From Actinopolyspora mzabensis (GTDB taxonomy: Bacteria; Actinomycetota; Actinomycetes; Mycobacteriales; Pseudonocardiaceae), in contig NZ_FNFM01000011.1 of the NCBI RefSeq assembly GCF_900101095.1, positions 124,001 through 188,000 of the forward strand: a DNA stretch of 64,000 bases, written 5' to 3'. Made by a program: the position numbers and the translations under genes. Every line of letters starts with the position of its first letter. The stretch's first letter is position 1. Shown here piece by piece: positions 27,874-35,587 of this stretch. The notes beneath the pieces are model-generated. The model saw only the letters and a list, made by a program, of their open reading frames with translations. It was not told the DNA's origin and did not search any database.

Positions 27874-28375
27874 GCCCCCGTCCTACCCGATCGGGTAGGG
27901 ATCCGCCGAGCAGCGGTACCGCTCGGCGGCGATTTCGCGCGAAATCACCGCGCGAATCGGGATGAATCGGCAGGGCACAACACTGTTGCCGGGTCGGATC
28001 GTCGATTTCGCGCGAAATCCGCGAACGGAGCGGGGAATCTCGGTAGGCCGGCGGGAACAGCCCCACCAGCATCACTTCGCGCCGGTTTCCGGACCAGACA
28101 GCCACGCTCCGCTCTCTCCGGCCCCAGGCGTACGGCGCGAACAGCGCCACCCGGGCCAGCTGGTTGGCCCAGCCGAACAGCAGCGGTGCCAGCGCCAGCG
28201 CGGTGACGGCGTAGGCGTCCCAGACGGTGTACAACGCGATCACGCTGCCGGTGAGCAGTCCGAACCCGATCGCGGCCAACTGTCCGGCCGCCGGGGGCGG
28301 CTTAATCCCCTGTTCCCCACCGGTCCCCCACGAGTAACCGAGATCATCCGGCGGTTTCCGGCTTTGCCCCCACAT
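27833..28375 (-). CDS. hypothetical membrane protein, 3' end invaded by palindromic repeats
   Basis: Open frame of 180 codons from ATG 28375. The N-terminal half looks natural, with two hydrophobic stretches (AAIGFGLLTGSVIALYTVWD and AYAVTALALAPLLFGWANQL). The C-terminal 70 residues are Arg-rich and encode two copies of the GATTTCGCGCGAAATC palindrome. The frame then overlaps the VOC gene by 41 bp. The true gene probably ended earlier and lost its stop when repeats were inserted, or only the first half is expressed. It is divergent from the SPFH gene across a palindromic promoter. Confidence 0.38.
   Translation of the reverse strand: MWGQSRKPPDDLGYSWGTGGEQGIKPPPAAGQLAAIGFGLLTGSVIALYTVWDAYAVTALALAPLLFGWANQLARVALFAPYAWGRRERSVAVWSGNRREVMLVGLFPPAYRDSPLRSRISREIDDPTRQQCCALPIHPDSRGDFARNRRRAVPLLGGSLPDRVGRGHGGSQQQDDPASR
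27931..27946. repeat. 16-bp palindrome GATTTCGCGCGAAATC, copy 2
   Basis: Exact match to the centre of the 46-bp palindrome at 24690-24705. A hairpin with 9-bp arms (CCGCCGAGC / GCTCGGCGG) lies directly beside it at 27903-27929. Confidence 0.8.
28004..28019. repeat. 16-bp palindrome GATTTCGCGCGAAATC, copy 3
   Basis: Third exact copy, 73 bp from copy 2; a one-mismatch relative, AATTTCTCGCGAAATC, is at about 45651. Flanks differ among the copies, so only the palindrome is conserved. Confidence 0.8.
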
Positions 28376-28382
28376 CGTAAAA

Positions 28383-28394
28383 AGTGATATCACT
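28383..28394. promoter_or_regulatory. 12-bp palindrome AGTGATATCACT, candidate operator
   Basis: Perfect palindrome 46 bp upstream of the SPFH start and 8 bp upstream of the divergent ATG at 28375. TATCAC could serve as a -10 element in both directions, so a bound regulator would block both promoters. The regulator is not identified. Confidence 0.5.
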
Positions 28395-28439
28395 ATGATG
28401 TCTTCCAGAAATCAGGAAACACGGCAGGGGAGGAAACGG

Positions 28440-29357
28440 ATGGGTACCGAGGAAACCGGAACGGGAGTGGCGATGCCGGAATCGGAGATCAGGGAACAGC
28501 CCGCCAGGGGAGCCTCGGGACTCCCGATGCTCGGGCTGGGTGTCCTGCTGCTGCTCCTGGCCGCCGCACTGGCCGCCCTCGGCGGCGTAACCTCCACGTG
28601 GTGGCTGCTCGCGGTCGGGATCGCACTGGGGGTCGCCACCCTGGTGGGGCTGGCCGGACTGGTGACGGTCTCACCCGGCGAGGCACGGGTACTGCAGTTC
28701 TTCGGTCGCTACACGGGGACGCTGCGCCAGGAGGGACTGCACTGGATCAATCCGCTGACCACCGACCGGACCCGCGTCTCCACCCGCATCCGCAACCACG
28801 AGACCAGCGTGATGAAGGTCAACGACGCCGAGGGCAACCCCATCGAGATCGCCGCGGTGGTGGTCTGGCAGGTCGACGACACCGCACAGGCATCCTTCAG
28901 CGTCGACGACTTCGTCGAGTTCGTGCAGACCCAGACGGAAACGGCGGTGCGGCACATCGCGACCAACTACGCCTACGACACCAGGGGCGGGCAGGAGCTC
29001 TCGCTGCGGGAGAACGCCGAGGAGATCACCGCCAAGCTCTCCAAGGAGATCGCCGACCGGGTTCACTCGGCGGGCGTGAAGGTCGTCGAGTCCCGGCTCA
29101 CCCACCTCGCGTATGCTCCCGAGATCGCGCAGTCGATGCTGCAGCGTCAGCAGGCCGACGCCGTCGTGGCCGCACGGCAGCGCATCGTCGAGGGAGCGGT
29201 GGGCATGGTCGAATCGGCGCTGGGGCAGCTGGCGGAAGACGAGGTCGTCGAACTGGACGAGGAGCGCAAGGCGTCGATGGTCAGCAACCTGCTGGTCGTG
29301 CTCTGCGGTGACAAGGCGACCCAACCGGTGGTCAACACCGGCTCGCTGTACCAGTGA
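28440..29357 (+). CDS. SPFH domain / band 7 protein
   Basis: A 305-residue membrane protein. Two adjacent N-terminal hydrophobic helices at about residues 28-75 ([15 protein letters not shown] and [20 protein letters not shown]) are followed by an SPFH domain with [20 protein letters not shown] and a C-terminal coiled part ([20 protein letters not shown]). SPFH proteins form membrane scaffolds or protease-regulating cages. ATG at 28440 is chosen because GGGGAGG precedes it; upstream ATGs at 28395/28398 touch the palindrome and lack a binding site. It is followed after 9 nt by a ribbon-helix-helix gene, probably an operon. Confidence 0.9.
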   Translation: MGTEETGTGVAMPESEIREQPARGASGLPMLGLGVLLLLLAAALAALGGVTSTWWLLAVGIALGVATLVGLAGLVTVSPGEARVLQFFGRYTGTLRQEGLHWINPLTTDRTRVSTRIRNHETSVMKVNDAEGNPIEIAAVVVWQVDDTAQASFSVDDFVEFVQTQTETAVRHIATNYAYDTRGGQELSLRENAEEITAKLSKEIADRVHSAGVKVVESRLTHLAYAPEIAQSMLQRQQADAVVAARQRIVEGAVGMVESALGQLAEDEVVELDEERKASMVSNLLVVLCGDKATQPVVNTGSLYQ

Positions 29358-29366
29358 GGGAATCGC

Positions 29367-29573
29367 GTGGCATCCCGCAAGAGCTTCCTGCTCCGCCTGG
29401 ATCCGGCGGTACACGACGCGCTCGCGCGTTGGGCGGGCGACGAACTGCGCAGCACGAACGCGCAGATAGAGTTCCTGCTGCGCAAGGCACTGCAGGATGC
29501 GGGCAGGCTGCCGGGTGGGACCGGGCGGCAGCGCGGCAGGGGAAGACCCCGCAAGGACGACGACTCGGCCTGA
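29367..29573 (+). CDS. ribbon-helix-helix (Arc-like) DNA-binding protein
   Basis: A 68-residue protein with an Arc/HicB-type RHH fold: [20 protein letters not shown] and [14 protein letters not shown]. The C-terminal tail is basic ([13 protein letters not shown]). GTG at 29367 with GAGGG upstream, 9 nt after the SPFH stop. The RHH protein could repress the SPFH operon, perhaps through the palindrome at 28383-28394, though that palindrome is not proven to be its site. No toxin partner is visible. Confidence 0.8.
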   Translation: MASRKSFLLRLDPAVHDALARWAGDELRSTNAQIEFLLRKALQDAGRLPGGTGRQRGRGRPRKDDDSA

Positions 29574-29875
29574 GCGACCACGGCGGCGACCACCCGCTAC
29601 TCGGGCGCACCGCCGACCCCTGGCCCCCGCATCGGGCACCTCGAACGGGCAGCGTCCTGACCAGCGGAGCCGGGCACGGCGGTGCGGCGCGGTGTTGCTA
29701 CGATGGCCGATCGCACCGCGCGGCATTTCCGACGTGGAGGAAGGCTGCCCGCGAACCGTCGTACCGAACTGCCGGTGAGCCGGAAATCCCCGGCGAGCCG
29801 GAGGGTCCCGCGATGGGGCAGCGCCGTTCGAGCGCGGTCGCGACATTCGAGTCGATCAGTGAAAGAGGCGCAACA

Positions 29876-30136
29876 GTGGCCAACATCAAGTCCTCCAAGA
29901 AGCGAGTCCTGATCAACGAGCGCAACCGGCTTCGCAACAAGTCGGTCAAGACGTCGATGAAGACCGCGATGCGCCGGTTCCGGGAGGCCGCTGCCACCGG
30001 CGACAGGGAAAAGGCCGCCGAGATGGAGCGCGCCGCCACCCGCCTGGTCGACAAGGCCGCCAAGAAGGGCGTTATCCACCGCAACCAGGCGGCCAACAAG
30101 AAGTCCTCCATGGCCAGGCAGCTCAACCAGCTCTGA
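29876..30136 (+). CDS. rpsT: 30S ribosomal protein S20
   Basis: An 86-residue S20 starting [20 protein letters not shown], with the characteristic [13 protein letters not shown] and basic C-terminal [12 protein letters not shown]. It binds 16S rRNA helices in the 30S body. GTG at 29876 follows AGAGGCG; the frame extends upstream but with no ribosomal similarity. It is convergent with holA, and two overlapping hairpins separate them. Confidence 0.97.
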   Translation: MANIKSSKKRVLINERNRLRNKSVKTSMKTAMRRFREAAATGDREKAAEMERAATRLVDKAAKKGVIHRNQAANKKSSMARQLNQL

Positions 30137-30191
30137 TCGGACTCCCCGGACGGGCGACGACGATCGGGAACCGTTCGGGAAACGCCGGTAC

Positions 30192-30241
30192 ACGGGCCTC
30201 TTCGCACGCAGCGGAGAGGCCCGTACTCCGCGGGCCTCTCC
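30192..30241. terminator. two mutually exclusive hairpins between rpsT and holA
   Basis: ACGGGCCTCT (30192-30201) pairs with AGAGGCCCGT (30215-30224). Alternatively GGAGAGGCCCG (30213-30223) pairs with CGGGCCTCTCC (30231-30241). The shared middle strand can form only one at a time. They lie between convergent genes, so each direction may use its own stem as terminator. Confidence 0.65.
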
Positions 30242-30288
30242 CCTGCTCGGCCTCACCCCCTGCCCGGTGACCCGACCGGATCTCCCGC

Positions 30289-31269
30289 TCATCCCTGGTT
30301 CCGGGAACTCCGGGTCGCGATCAACCCCAGCACGGCGCGTTCCAGGGCGTAGTCGGCGTCGGCGGCCTGCCCCTTGACCTGACCGTTGAGCGAGGCGACC
30401 AGCTGCATCGCCTCGGCCACTCCCGCCGCGTTCCAGCCCCGCGCCTGCGAGAGCGCCTTCTTGACCTTCCAAGCCGGCATGCCGAGCTCCCGGGCGAGCC
30501 GGTACTGATCCCCGCCTCCGGCACTGGCCACTCGCCCGATGGTGCGCACGGCGTCGGCCAACGCATCGGCGATCAGCACGTGCGGCACCCCCAGCTGCAG
30601 CGCCCAGCGCAACGCCTCCAACGCGCCGGCGCGATCCCCCATCACGGCCTTCTCCGCCACCACGAAGCCGGTGACCTCGGCCTTGCCCTGGTGGTAACGC
30701 CGCACCGCCGCCTCGTCGACCTTGCCGTCGGTATCGGCCACCAGCTGGGACACCGAGGAGGACAGCTCGCGCAGATCGTTGCCGACGGTCTCCACGAGAG
30801 CGCTCACCGCGGCCGAGTCGATGCGCCCACCGGCCCTGGTGGCCTCCGCCCGGACGAAGCTCTCCCGCTCGGCTGGCCGCGTGATCCGGTTGCACTCGGT
30901 GACGGCGGCCCCCATACCGCGCAGCTCGCCGGGGAGTTCCTTGGCGTGCTTGGCCCTGCCACCGCCGTTGTGCAACACCACGAGCACCACGCCTTCGGCC
31001 GGGGCGCGCGCGTGGCGGAGCACCGCCTCGGCGATCTCCTTGCTCGCGTCCTGCGCACTGTCCAACGCGATCACGCGCCCCTCCGCGAACAACGAGGGAC
31101 TCAGCATCTCGTCGAGCTCGGGAGGGGTGAGGTCACTCACCTTGGAACGGCGTAGCTCGGCTTCGGGATCGGCCCGGCGGGCGGCGGCGAGGGATTCGGA
31201 AACAGCACGCTCGACCAGCAGTTCTTCGTCACCGAGCACGAGATGCAACGAGGCGGGAGCCGAGTTCAT
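30289..31269 (-). CDS. holA: DNA polymerase III delta subunit
   Basis: A 326-residue clamp-loader delta subunit. It has the N-terminal HLVLGDEELLVERAVSE, a middle AAA+-like region with SLFAEGRVIALDSAQD and VLVVLHNGGGRAK, and the C-terminal collar ending in KGQAADADYALERAVLG. It opens the sliding clamp for loading on DNA. ATG at 31269 or 31278 can serve as start (GGGAG lies just upstream of both). In many actinobacteria comEC directly precedes holA; here the thrC unit and repeat-rich spacers intervene. Confidence 0.93.
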   Translation of the reverse strand: MNSAPASLHLVLGDEELLVERAVSESLAAARRADPEAELRRSKVSDLTPPELDEMLSPSLFAEGRVIALDSAQDASKEIAEAVLRHARAPAEGVVLVVLHNGGGRAKHAKELPGELRGMGAAVTECNRITRPAERESFVRAEATRAGGRIDSAAVSALVETVGNDLRELSSSVSQLVADTDGKVDEAAVRRYHQGKAEVTGFVVAEKAVMGDRAGALEALRWALQLGVPHVLIADALADAVRTIGRVASAGGGDQYRLARELGMPAWKVKKALSQARGWNAAGVAEAMQLVASLNGQVKGQAADADYALERAVLGLIATRSSRNQG

Positions 31270-31377
31270 GGTCCGCATTCTCCCACTCGGGCCGACGGTC
31301 AACCCCGTCCCGGATGCTGGATCAAAGTGGTCGGATGACGGGTTCATGCCGTAGCGTTGCCGAAACAACTTGGATAG

Positions 31378-31504
31378 CTCATCCAGAGGGGCAGAGGGAC
31401 CGGCCCGGCGAAGCCCCGGCAACCAGCGTCGGCACCGCGACCACGTTCGTGGCGCGGTTCGGCGAAAACGGTGCCAATTCCGACCCGCCAGCGGGACAGA
31501 TGAG
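31378..31504 (+). ncRNA. SAM riboswitch (SAM-I / S-box type)
   Basis: The S-box core is easily read. P1 strands are CTCATC (31378-31383) and GATGAG (31499-31504). Between them lie AGAGGGGCAGAGGGACCGGC, the core AAGCCCCGGCAACC (31411-31424) and the pseudoknot/P3 stretch GGTGCCAATTCC (31470-31481). The ribosome binding site GGGGAAGGA follows P1 within a few bases, so control is probably at translation initiation, or partly through the adjacent CCCGC-CA-GCGGG stem. SAM binding normally turns such genes off. Confidence 0.93.
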
Positions 31505-31519
31505 GGGAAGGACCTCGCG

Positions 31520-32791
31520 ATGACAGCTGCCGCCCGAACACAGTCCGAGACGACCGACCGGAAGTTCGACCTCGGCCCCGCGGCCGAGCTCGTGTCCAAG
31601 GAAGAGGGGCATCGGCAACCCCTGGCTCCGGAGTTCGTCTGCCTGGAGGACTTCTCGCCGCTGGAAGTCGCCTACGACTTCGGCCGCGTGCGCAGGGAGG
31701 ACATCGAGTCCGGCCCGCGCTCGATCTGGCGCTACAAGAACCTGCTGCCTGTTCCGTCCGATGTGGAGCAGCATCCGAACACCGATCCGGGCTGTACGAG
31801 GTTGGTCCGGGCAGACGCACTCGCCAACGCGCTGGGCGTCAAACGCATCTGGATCAAGGACGACACGGGCAACCCCACCCACTCCTTCAAGGACCGGGTC
31901 GTGGCGGTGGCACTGGCCGCCGCGCGCGAGTTCGGCTTCAAGGTACTGGCATGCCCCTCCACCGGTAACCTCGCCAACGCGGTGGGAGCGGCCGCGGCAC
32001 GCGCGGGCTGGGACTCGGTGGTGCTCGTCCCCTCCTCGCTGGAACGCGCCAAGGTACTGATGACCGCCGTCTACGACGGCTCGCTGCTGGCCGTCGACGG
32101 CAACTACGACGACGTGAATCGCCTGGCCACCGAGCTGGCCGGAGAGCACGAGGACTGGGCGTTCGTCAACGTCAACGTGCGGCCCTACTACTCGGAGGGC
32201 TCCAAGACCCTCGCCTTCGAGGTGGCCGAACAGCTCGGCTGGCGCATTCCGGAGCAGGTGGTGGTTCCCATCGCGTCCGGCTCGCAGCTCACCAAGGTCG
32301 ACAAGGGATTCCGCGAGCTCGGCGAGGTCGGGCTGGTGGAACAGAGCCCCTACCGGATCTTCGGTGCGCAGGCCACGGGCTGCTCCCCCGTGGCAGACGC
32401 CTACAAGCAGAACCACGACGTGGTGCAGCCGGTGCGGCCCGACACCATCGCGCGTTCGCTGGCGATCGGCGCCCCCGCCGATGGTCCGTACGTACTCGAC
32501 ACCGTGCGCCGCACCAACGGAGCGATCGAGGACGTCAGCGACGAGGAAGTCGTCGAGGGCATCCGGCTGCTGGCTCGCACGGAGGGCATCTTCGCCGAGA
32601 CCGCGGGCGGGGTCACCGTGGCCACCACGAAGAAGCTGATCGAGTCCGGACAACTGGACCCGGACTCGGAGACGGTACTGATGATCACCGGCGACGGTCT
32701 CAAGACGATGGACTCGCTGCAGGATCACGTCGGGCCGAAGGCCACCGTGGCGCCGAACACCGAAGCAGTGGACGAGGCACTGAACCTCTGA
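31520..32791 (+). CDS. thrC: threonine synthase family PLP enzyme
   Basis: A 423-residue PLP enzyme of the threonine synthase family. The lysine motif is GNPTHSFKDRV at about residues 117-127 (Schiff-base Lys in SFKD), the phosphate cradle is STGNLANAVGAAAA, and the loops VIPIASGSQ-like VVVPIASGSQLTKVDKG and ITGDGLKTM follow. Threonine synthase converts O-phosphohomoserine to threonine. ATG at 31520 sits 7-15 nt after the ribosome binding site at the foot of a SAM riboswitch. That control links the gene to methionine/SAM levels and leaves open a role in sulfur amino acid synthesis. It is monocistronic, flanked by structured repeats. Confidence 0.88.
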   Translation: MTAAARTQSETTDRKFDLGPAAELVSKEEGHRQPLAPEFVCLEDFSPLEVAYDFGRVRREDIESGPRSIWRYKNLLPVPSDVEQHPNTDPGCTRLVRADALANALGVKRIWIKDDTGNPTHSFKDRVVAVALAAAREFGFKVLACPSTGNLANAVGAAAARAGWDSVVLVPSSLERAKVLMTAVYDGSLLAVDGNYDDVNRLATELAGEHEDWAFVNVNVRPYYSEGSKTLAFEVAEQLGWRIPEQVVVPIASGSQLTKVDKGFRELGEVGLVEQSPYRIFGAQATGCSPVADAYKQNHDVVQPVRPDTIARSLAIGAPADGPYVLDTVRRTNGAIEDVSDEEVVEGIRLLARTEGIFAETAGGVTVATTKKLIESGQLDPDSETVLMITGDGLKTMDSLQDHVGPKATVAPNTEAVDEALNL

Positions 32792-32831
32792 GGAACGGTA
32801 CCGCTGAGCGACTTTCACGCTCGGTCGGTTA

Positions 32832-32932
32832 CCGGTCGCTGAGGCGGACGCTTGCCGCGTTGGGCCGCTCTTGAGTAGCTCGCTACGCGGCAGAGCGGCC
32901 CTGCCGCACAATCGAGCCACCTCAGCGACCGG
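32832..32932 (+). repeat. nested inverted repeat downstream of thrC
   Basis: CCGGTCGCTGAGG (32832-32844) pairs with CCTCAGCGACCGG (32920-32932). Inside, GGGCCGCTCT pairs with AGAGCGGCCC, and the tip carries GTAGC-TC-GCTAC. The architecture matches the dispersed repeat family but the sequence is different. It lies 41 nt after the thrC stop codon, a plausible terminator or 3' stabiliser. Confidence 0.8.
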
Positions 32933-32980
32933 GGTTCTGTCGTTCCCAACCTGCTACTGAGGTCGTCGAAGTACTGCAGG

Positions 32981-33095
32981 GCGGAACCTCTCGCACCGCT
33001 CTCGCTCCGGGAGGCCCGACATCGGGTAGCCGATCTACCCAACGTCGGGCCTCCCGCCCGAGAGAACCCACGGCGGTGCCGACGGCGTGCGTGGG
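32981..33095 (+). repeat. structured intergenic repeat, copy D
   Basis: Same element as copies A, B, E and F, here in plus-strand transcript orientation. It begins GCGGAACCTCTCGC, has inner arms GAGGCCCGAC / GTCGGGCCTC with GGGTAG/CTACCC at the apex, and ends near GGCGGTGCCGAC. It lies between convergent thrC and comEC, behind the nested hairpin. The full spacer 32792-33198 holds no gene. Confidence 0.83.
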
Positions 33096-33198
33096 CATTC
33101 GGCGCTGCCGCGCCGAGGAACAGCGGCAGCGGTCTACCGCACCCGAGCAGAGCTCGGGTATCTACTCCTCGGCCACATCCCGCACCAGAGATCTACTC

Positions 33199-35580
33199 TC
33201 ACTCGTCGGGACGGAGCGGGTCGCCGGTGCTGGCGGTCAGCATGCCGCGGTTTCCGCCCAGCACGGCGATGGCGCCACGGCGATCGGTACGGCGCACCGC
33301 GGCGCCGAGGTCGCGCAGTGTCGTGACGATCTCGTCACTGGGATGTCCGTAGTCGTTGCCGTGTCCCACGCTGATCAGCGCCACCTCCGGGGAAACGGCC
33401 CGGAGGAACTCCTCGCTGGTGTACCTCGAACCGTGGTGCGGCACCTTGAGCACTTCCGCGTCCAGCCGAACCCCCGCCGCGAGGAGCTCCCGCTGCCCGG
33501 CCAGTTCGATGTCGCCGGTCAGCAGTACCCGCCCTGCCGGGGTGTTCGCCCGCAGCACCAGCGAGGCGTCGTTGACCCGGTCCGCCGCCACGGGCGCGGC
33601 GTCCCCGTCCGGGGCCAGCACCTCGATCGCCAGAGCGGGCCAGCGGATCAGTTGCCCCGCGGACAGCCGCACCAGGTGCGCGTCGTTGTCGCGCGCACGT
33701 CGTCGAACGTCGGTGTCCGACCAGATGGACGGACGAGCAGCTCCCGTCGCCACCGCATCGACCTCGCGTCCCACCAGCACTCCGGAGATCCCGGCGTAGT
33801 GATCGGCGTGCGGGTGGGTGAGCACCAGCAGCGGAACGTGGCGCACCCCGAGGCGGTCGAGACACCGATCGACCGGGGCGGCGCTGGGACCGGTGTCCAC
33901 CACGACAGCGGTGCCGCGCACTCCGGTGGCCAGCACCAGGCTGTCACCCTGGCCGACGTCGCAGGCCACGACACTCCAACCCGCCACAGGCCAACCACCG
34001 GGCCGCACTCCGATCGTGACCAGCAGCAGTAGCACGGACAACAGCGAACCGGCCAACAACATCCGGCCGGTACGGAACCGGAGCAGCAGCAGGATCGCGG
34101 CCACCAGGGCGACCACGAGCGGGATCCCCGGCGCCCCGGAAGGCAACGGGATCGTCGCCAGCGGTGAACTCGCGGCACACCGGGCAACCAGCAGCACCCA
34201 CTCCAATTCCGGAGCGGCCAGCAGCACCAGGAGTTCACCCAGCGGGGAGAACCAGGGGGCGAGCAACGTCGCGGCCACACCGAGCACCGTGGCCGGGGCG
34301 ATCACCGGTTCCACCAGCACGTTCGCTGCGACACCGACCAGGCTGAGCTCGCCGGACAGCGCGACCACGAGCGGCGCGGTGGCGAGTTGCGCGGCGGCCG
34401 GTGCCACCAGCGCCTGGGCCAGCCGGAGGGGCATCCCACGTCGCCGCAGCCACCCCGACCACGCCGGGGCGAGCAGCACCAGGGCGGCCGTGGCCGCGAC
34501 CGACAACGCGAACCCCGGACTGACGGCCAGCTCGGGGTGCCACAACAGCAGCAGGATCACACAGCCCGCGAGCGCGGGCAGTGCGGTTCCGTTACGGCCC
34601 AACACGAGCGCGAGCAACCCGAGCGCCCCCATGACGGCCGCACGGAGCACGCTCGGTTCGCCCCCGGCGAGAACCACGAATCCCGCCAACGCCGCCCCCG
34701 CACATCCCGCGGCCAGCGGCGGCGGAGCACGCATCGCACGGAGCAGCAGCAGTACGGCGCCGCAGACGATCGCCAGGTTCGCACCGGAAACCGCGGTCAG
34801 ATGGGTCAGCCCCGCCTTGCCGAAATCCCGGCGGACCGTGTCGAGCAACCCGCTGGTGTCGCCCACCACCAGACCGGGAAGCAGTCCTTCGGCGCGTGGG
34901 GAGAGCACGGACTCGGAGACATCGCGCAGTCCGGCACGCAGCCGCTCGGCGAACCGCTGGGCCACGGGGGGCCGAGTCACGTTCTCCGGCGGCTGGTGGA
35001 CCGCGAGAACGAGGACCAGCAGATCGGCTCCACGTGGACGGAGCGCCGCACCAGTGGTGGTGGCTCGCTGTCCCCGCAACAGTCCGCCCCAGGTTTCGGC
35101 GGGCACCAGCAACAGCACCGAACCGGAAGCCGGGTGCCACCGCTCCCGCTGTCTTACCGCTCGGATACGGGCTCGGACCACCGACCGCTTCCCGACCCCG
35201 CCTCCGCCGCCCGCCGAGGCGCCGCTCACTGGCGTGGGGCGTTCGGTGAGTTCGACGCGCAGCCGTACGCTCTCGCCGCGGGAGGCGACTTCCCGAAGCG
35301 GGTGGTTCTCGACGGGCCGCAATCGCACCGCCAGCCCGAAACCCGCGGTTCCCACCAGAACCGAGCACACGATCACCCCGATGGCCCATCTCCGCCCCGT
35401 GACGAACAGGCACGCAGCTGCCGCCAGGGCACCGCAGCACGCCAGCAGGGCGGCGGCGACCCAGCCGGTGTGCAGCCCGGCCAACGTGGCACCCCAGACT
35501 CCGAGCGCTGCAGGTACCAGCCGAAGGTCCAGCGGGCGAGGAGCCGACGCGGCAGTGGTCGACGCCGTGGGGCCGGTCAT
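33199..35580 (-). CDS. comEC: ComEC/Rec2 family DNA-uptake channel protein
   Basis: A 793-residue polytopic membrane protein. N-terminal hydrophobic helices and a DUF4131-like domain lead into the Competence domain at about residues 220-490 (GLTHLTAVSGANLAIVCGAV, LALVLGRNGTALPALAGC). The C-terminal metallo-beta-lactamase-like domain begins VVACDVGQGDSLVLATG and contains THPHADHYAG (HxHxDH). ComEC transports single-stranded DNA through the membrane; the lactamase domain is thought to degrade one strand. It starts 7 nt after comEA. Its 3' end faces thrC across structured repeats. Confidence 0.92.
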   Translation of the reverse strand: MTGPTASTTAASAPRPLDLRLVPAALGVWGATLAGLHTGWVAAALLACCGALAAAACLFVTGRRWAIGVIVCSVLVGTAGFGLAVRLRPVENHPLREVASRGESVRLRVELTERPTPVSGASAGGGGGVGKRSVVRARIRAVRQRERWHPASGSVLLLVPAETWGGLLRGQRATTTGAALRPRGADLLVLVLAVHQPPENVTRPPVAQRFAERLRAGLRDVSESVLSPRAEGLLPGLVVGDTSGLLDTVRRDFGKAGLTHLTAVSGANLAIVCGAVLLLLRAMRAPPPLAAGCAGAALAGFVVLAGGEPSVLRAAVMGALGLLALVLGRNGTALPALAGCVILLLLWHPELAVSPGFALSVAATAALVLLAPAWSGWLRRRGMPLRLAQALVAPAAAQLATAPLVVALSGELSLVGVAANVLVEPVIAPATVLGVAATLLAPWFSPLGELLVLLAAPELEWVLLVARCAASSPLATIPLPSGAPGIPLVVALVAAILLLLRFRTGRMLLAGSLLSVLLLLVTIGVRPGGWPVAGWSVVACDVGQGDSLVLATGVRGTAVVVDTGPSAAPVDRCLDRLGVRHVPLLVLTHPHADHYAGISGVLVGREVDAVATGAARPSIWSDTDVRRRARDNDAHLVRLSAGQLIRWPALAIEVLAPDGDAAPVAADRVNDASLVLRANTPAGRVLLTGDIELAGQRELLAAGVRLDAEVLKVPHHGSRYTSEEFLRAVSPEVALISVGHGNDYGHPSDEIVTTLRDLGAAVRRTDRRGAIAVLGGNRGMLTASTGDPLRPDE

Positions 35581-35587
35581 CGGCGCC

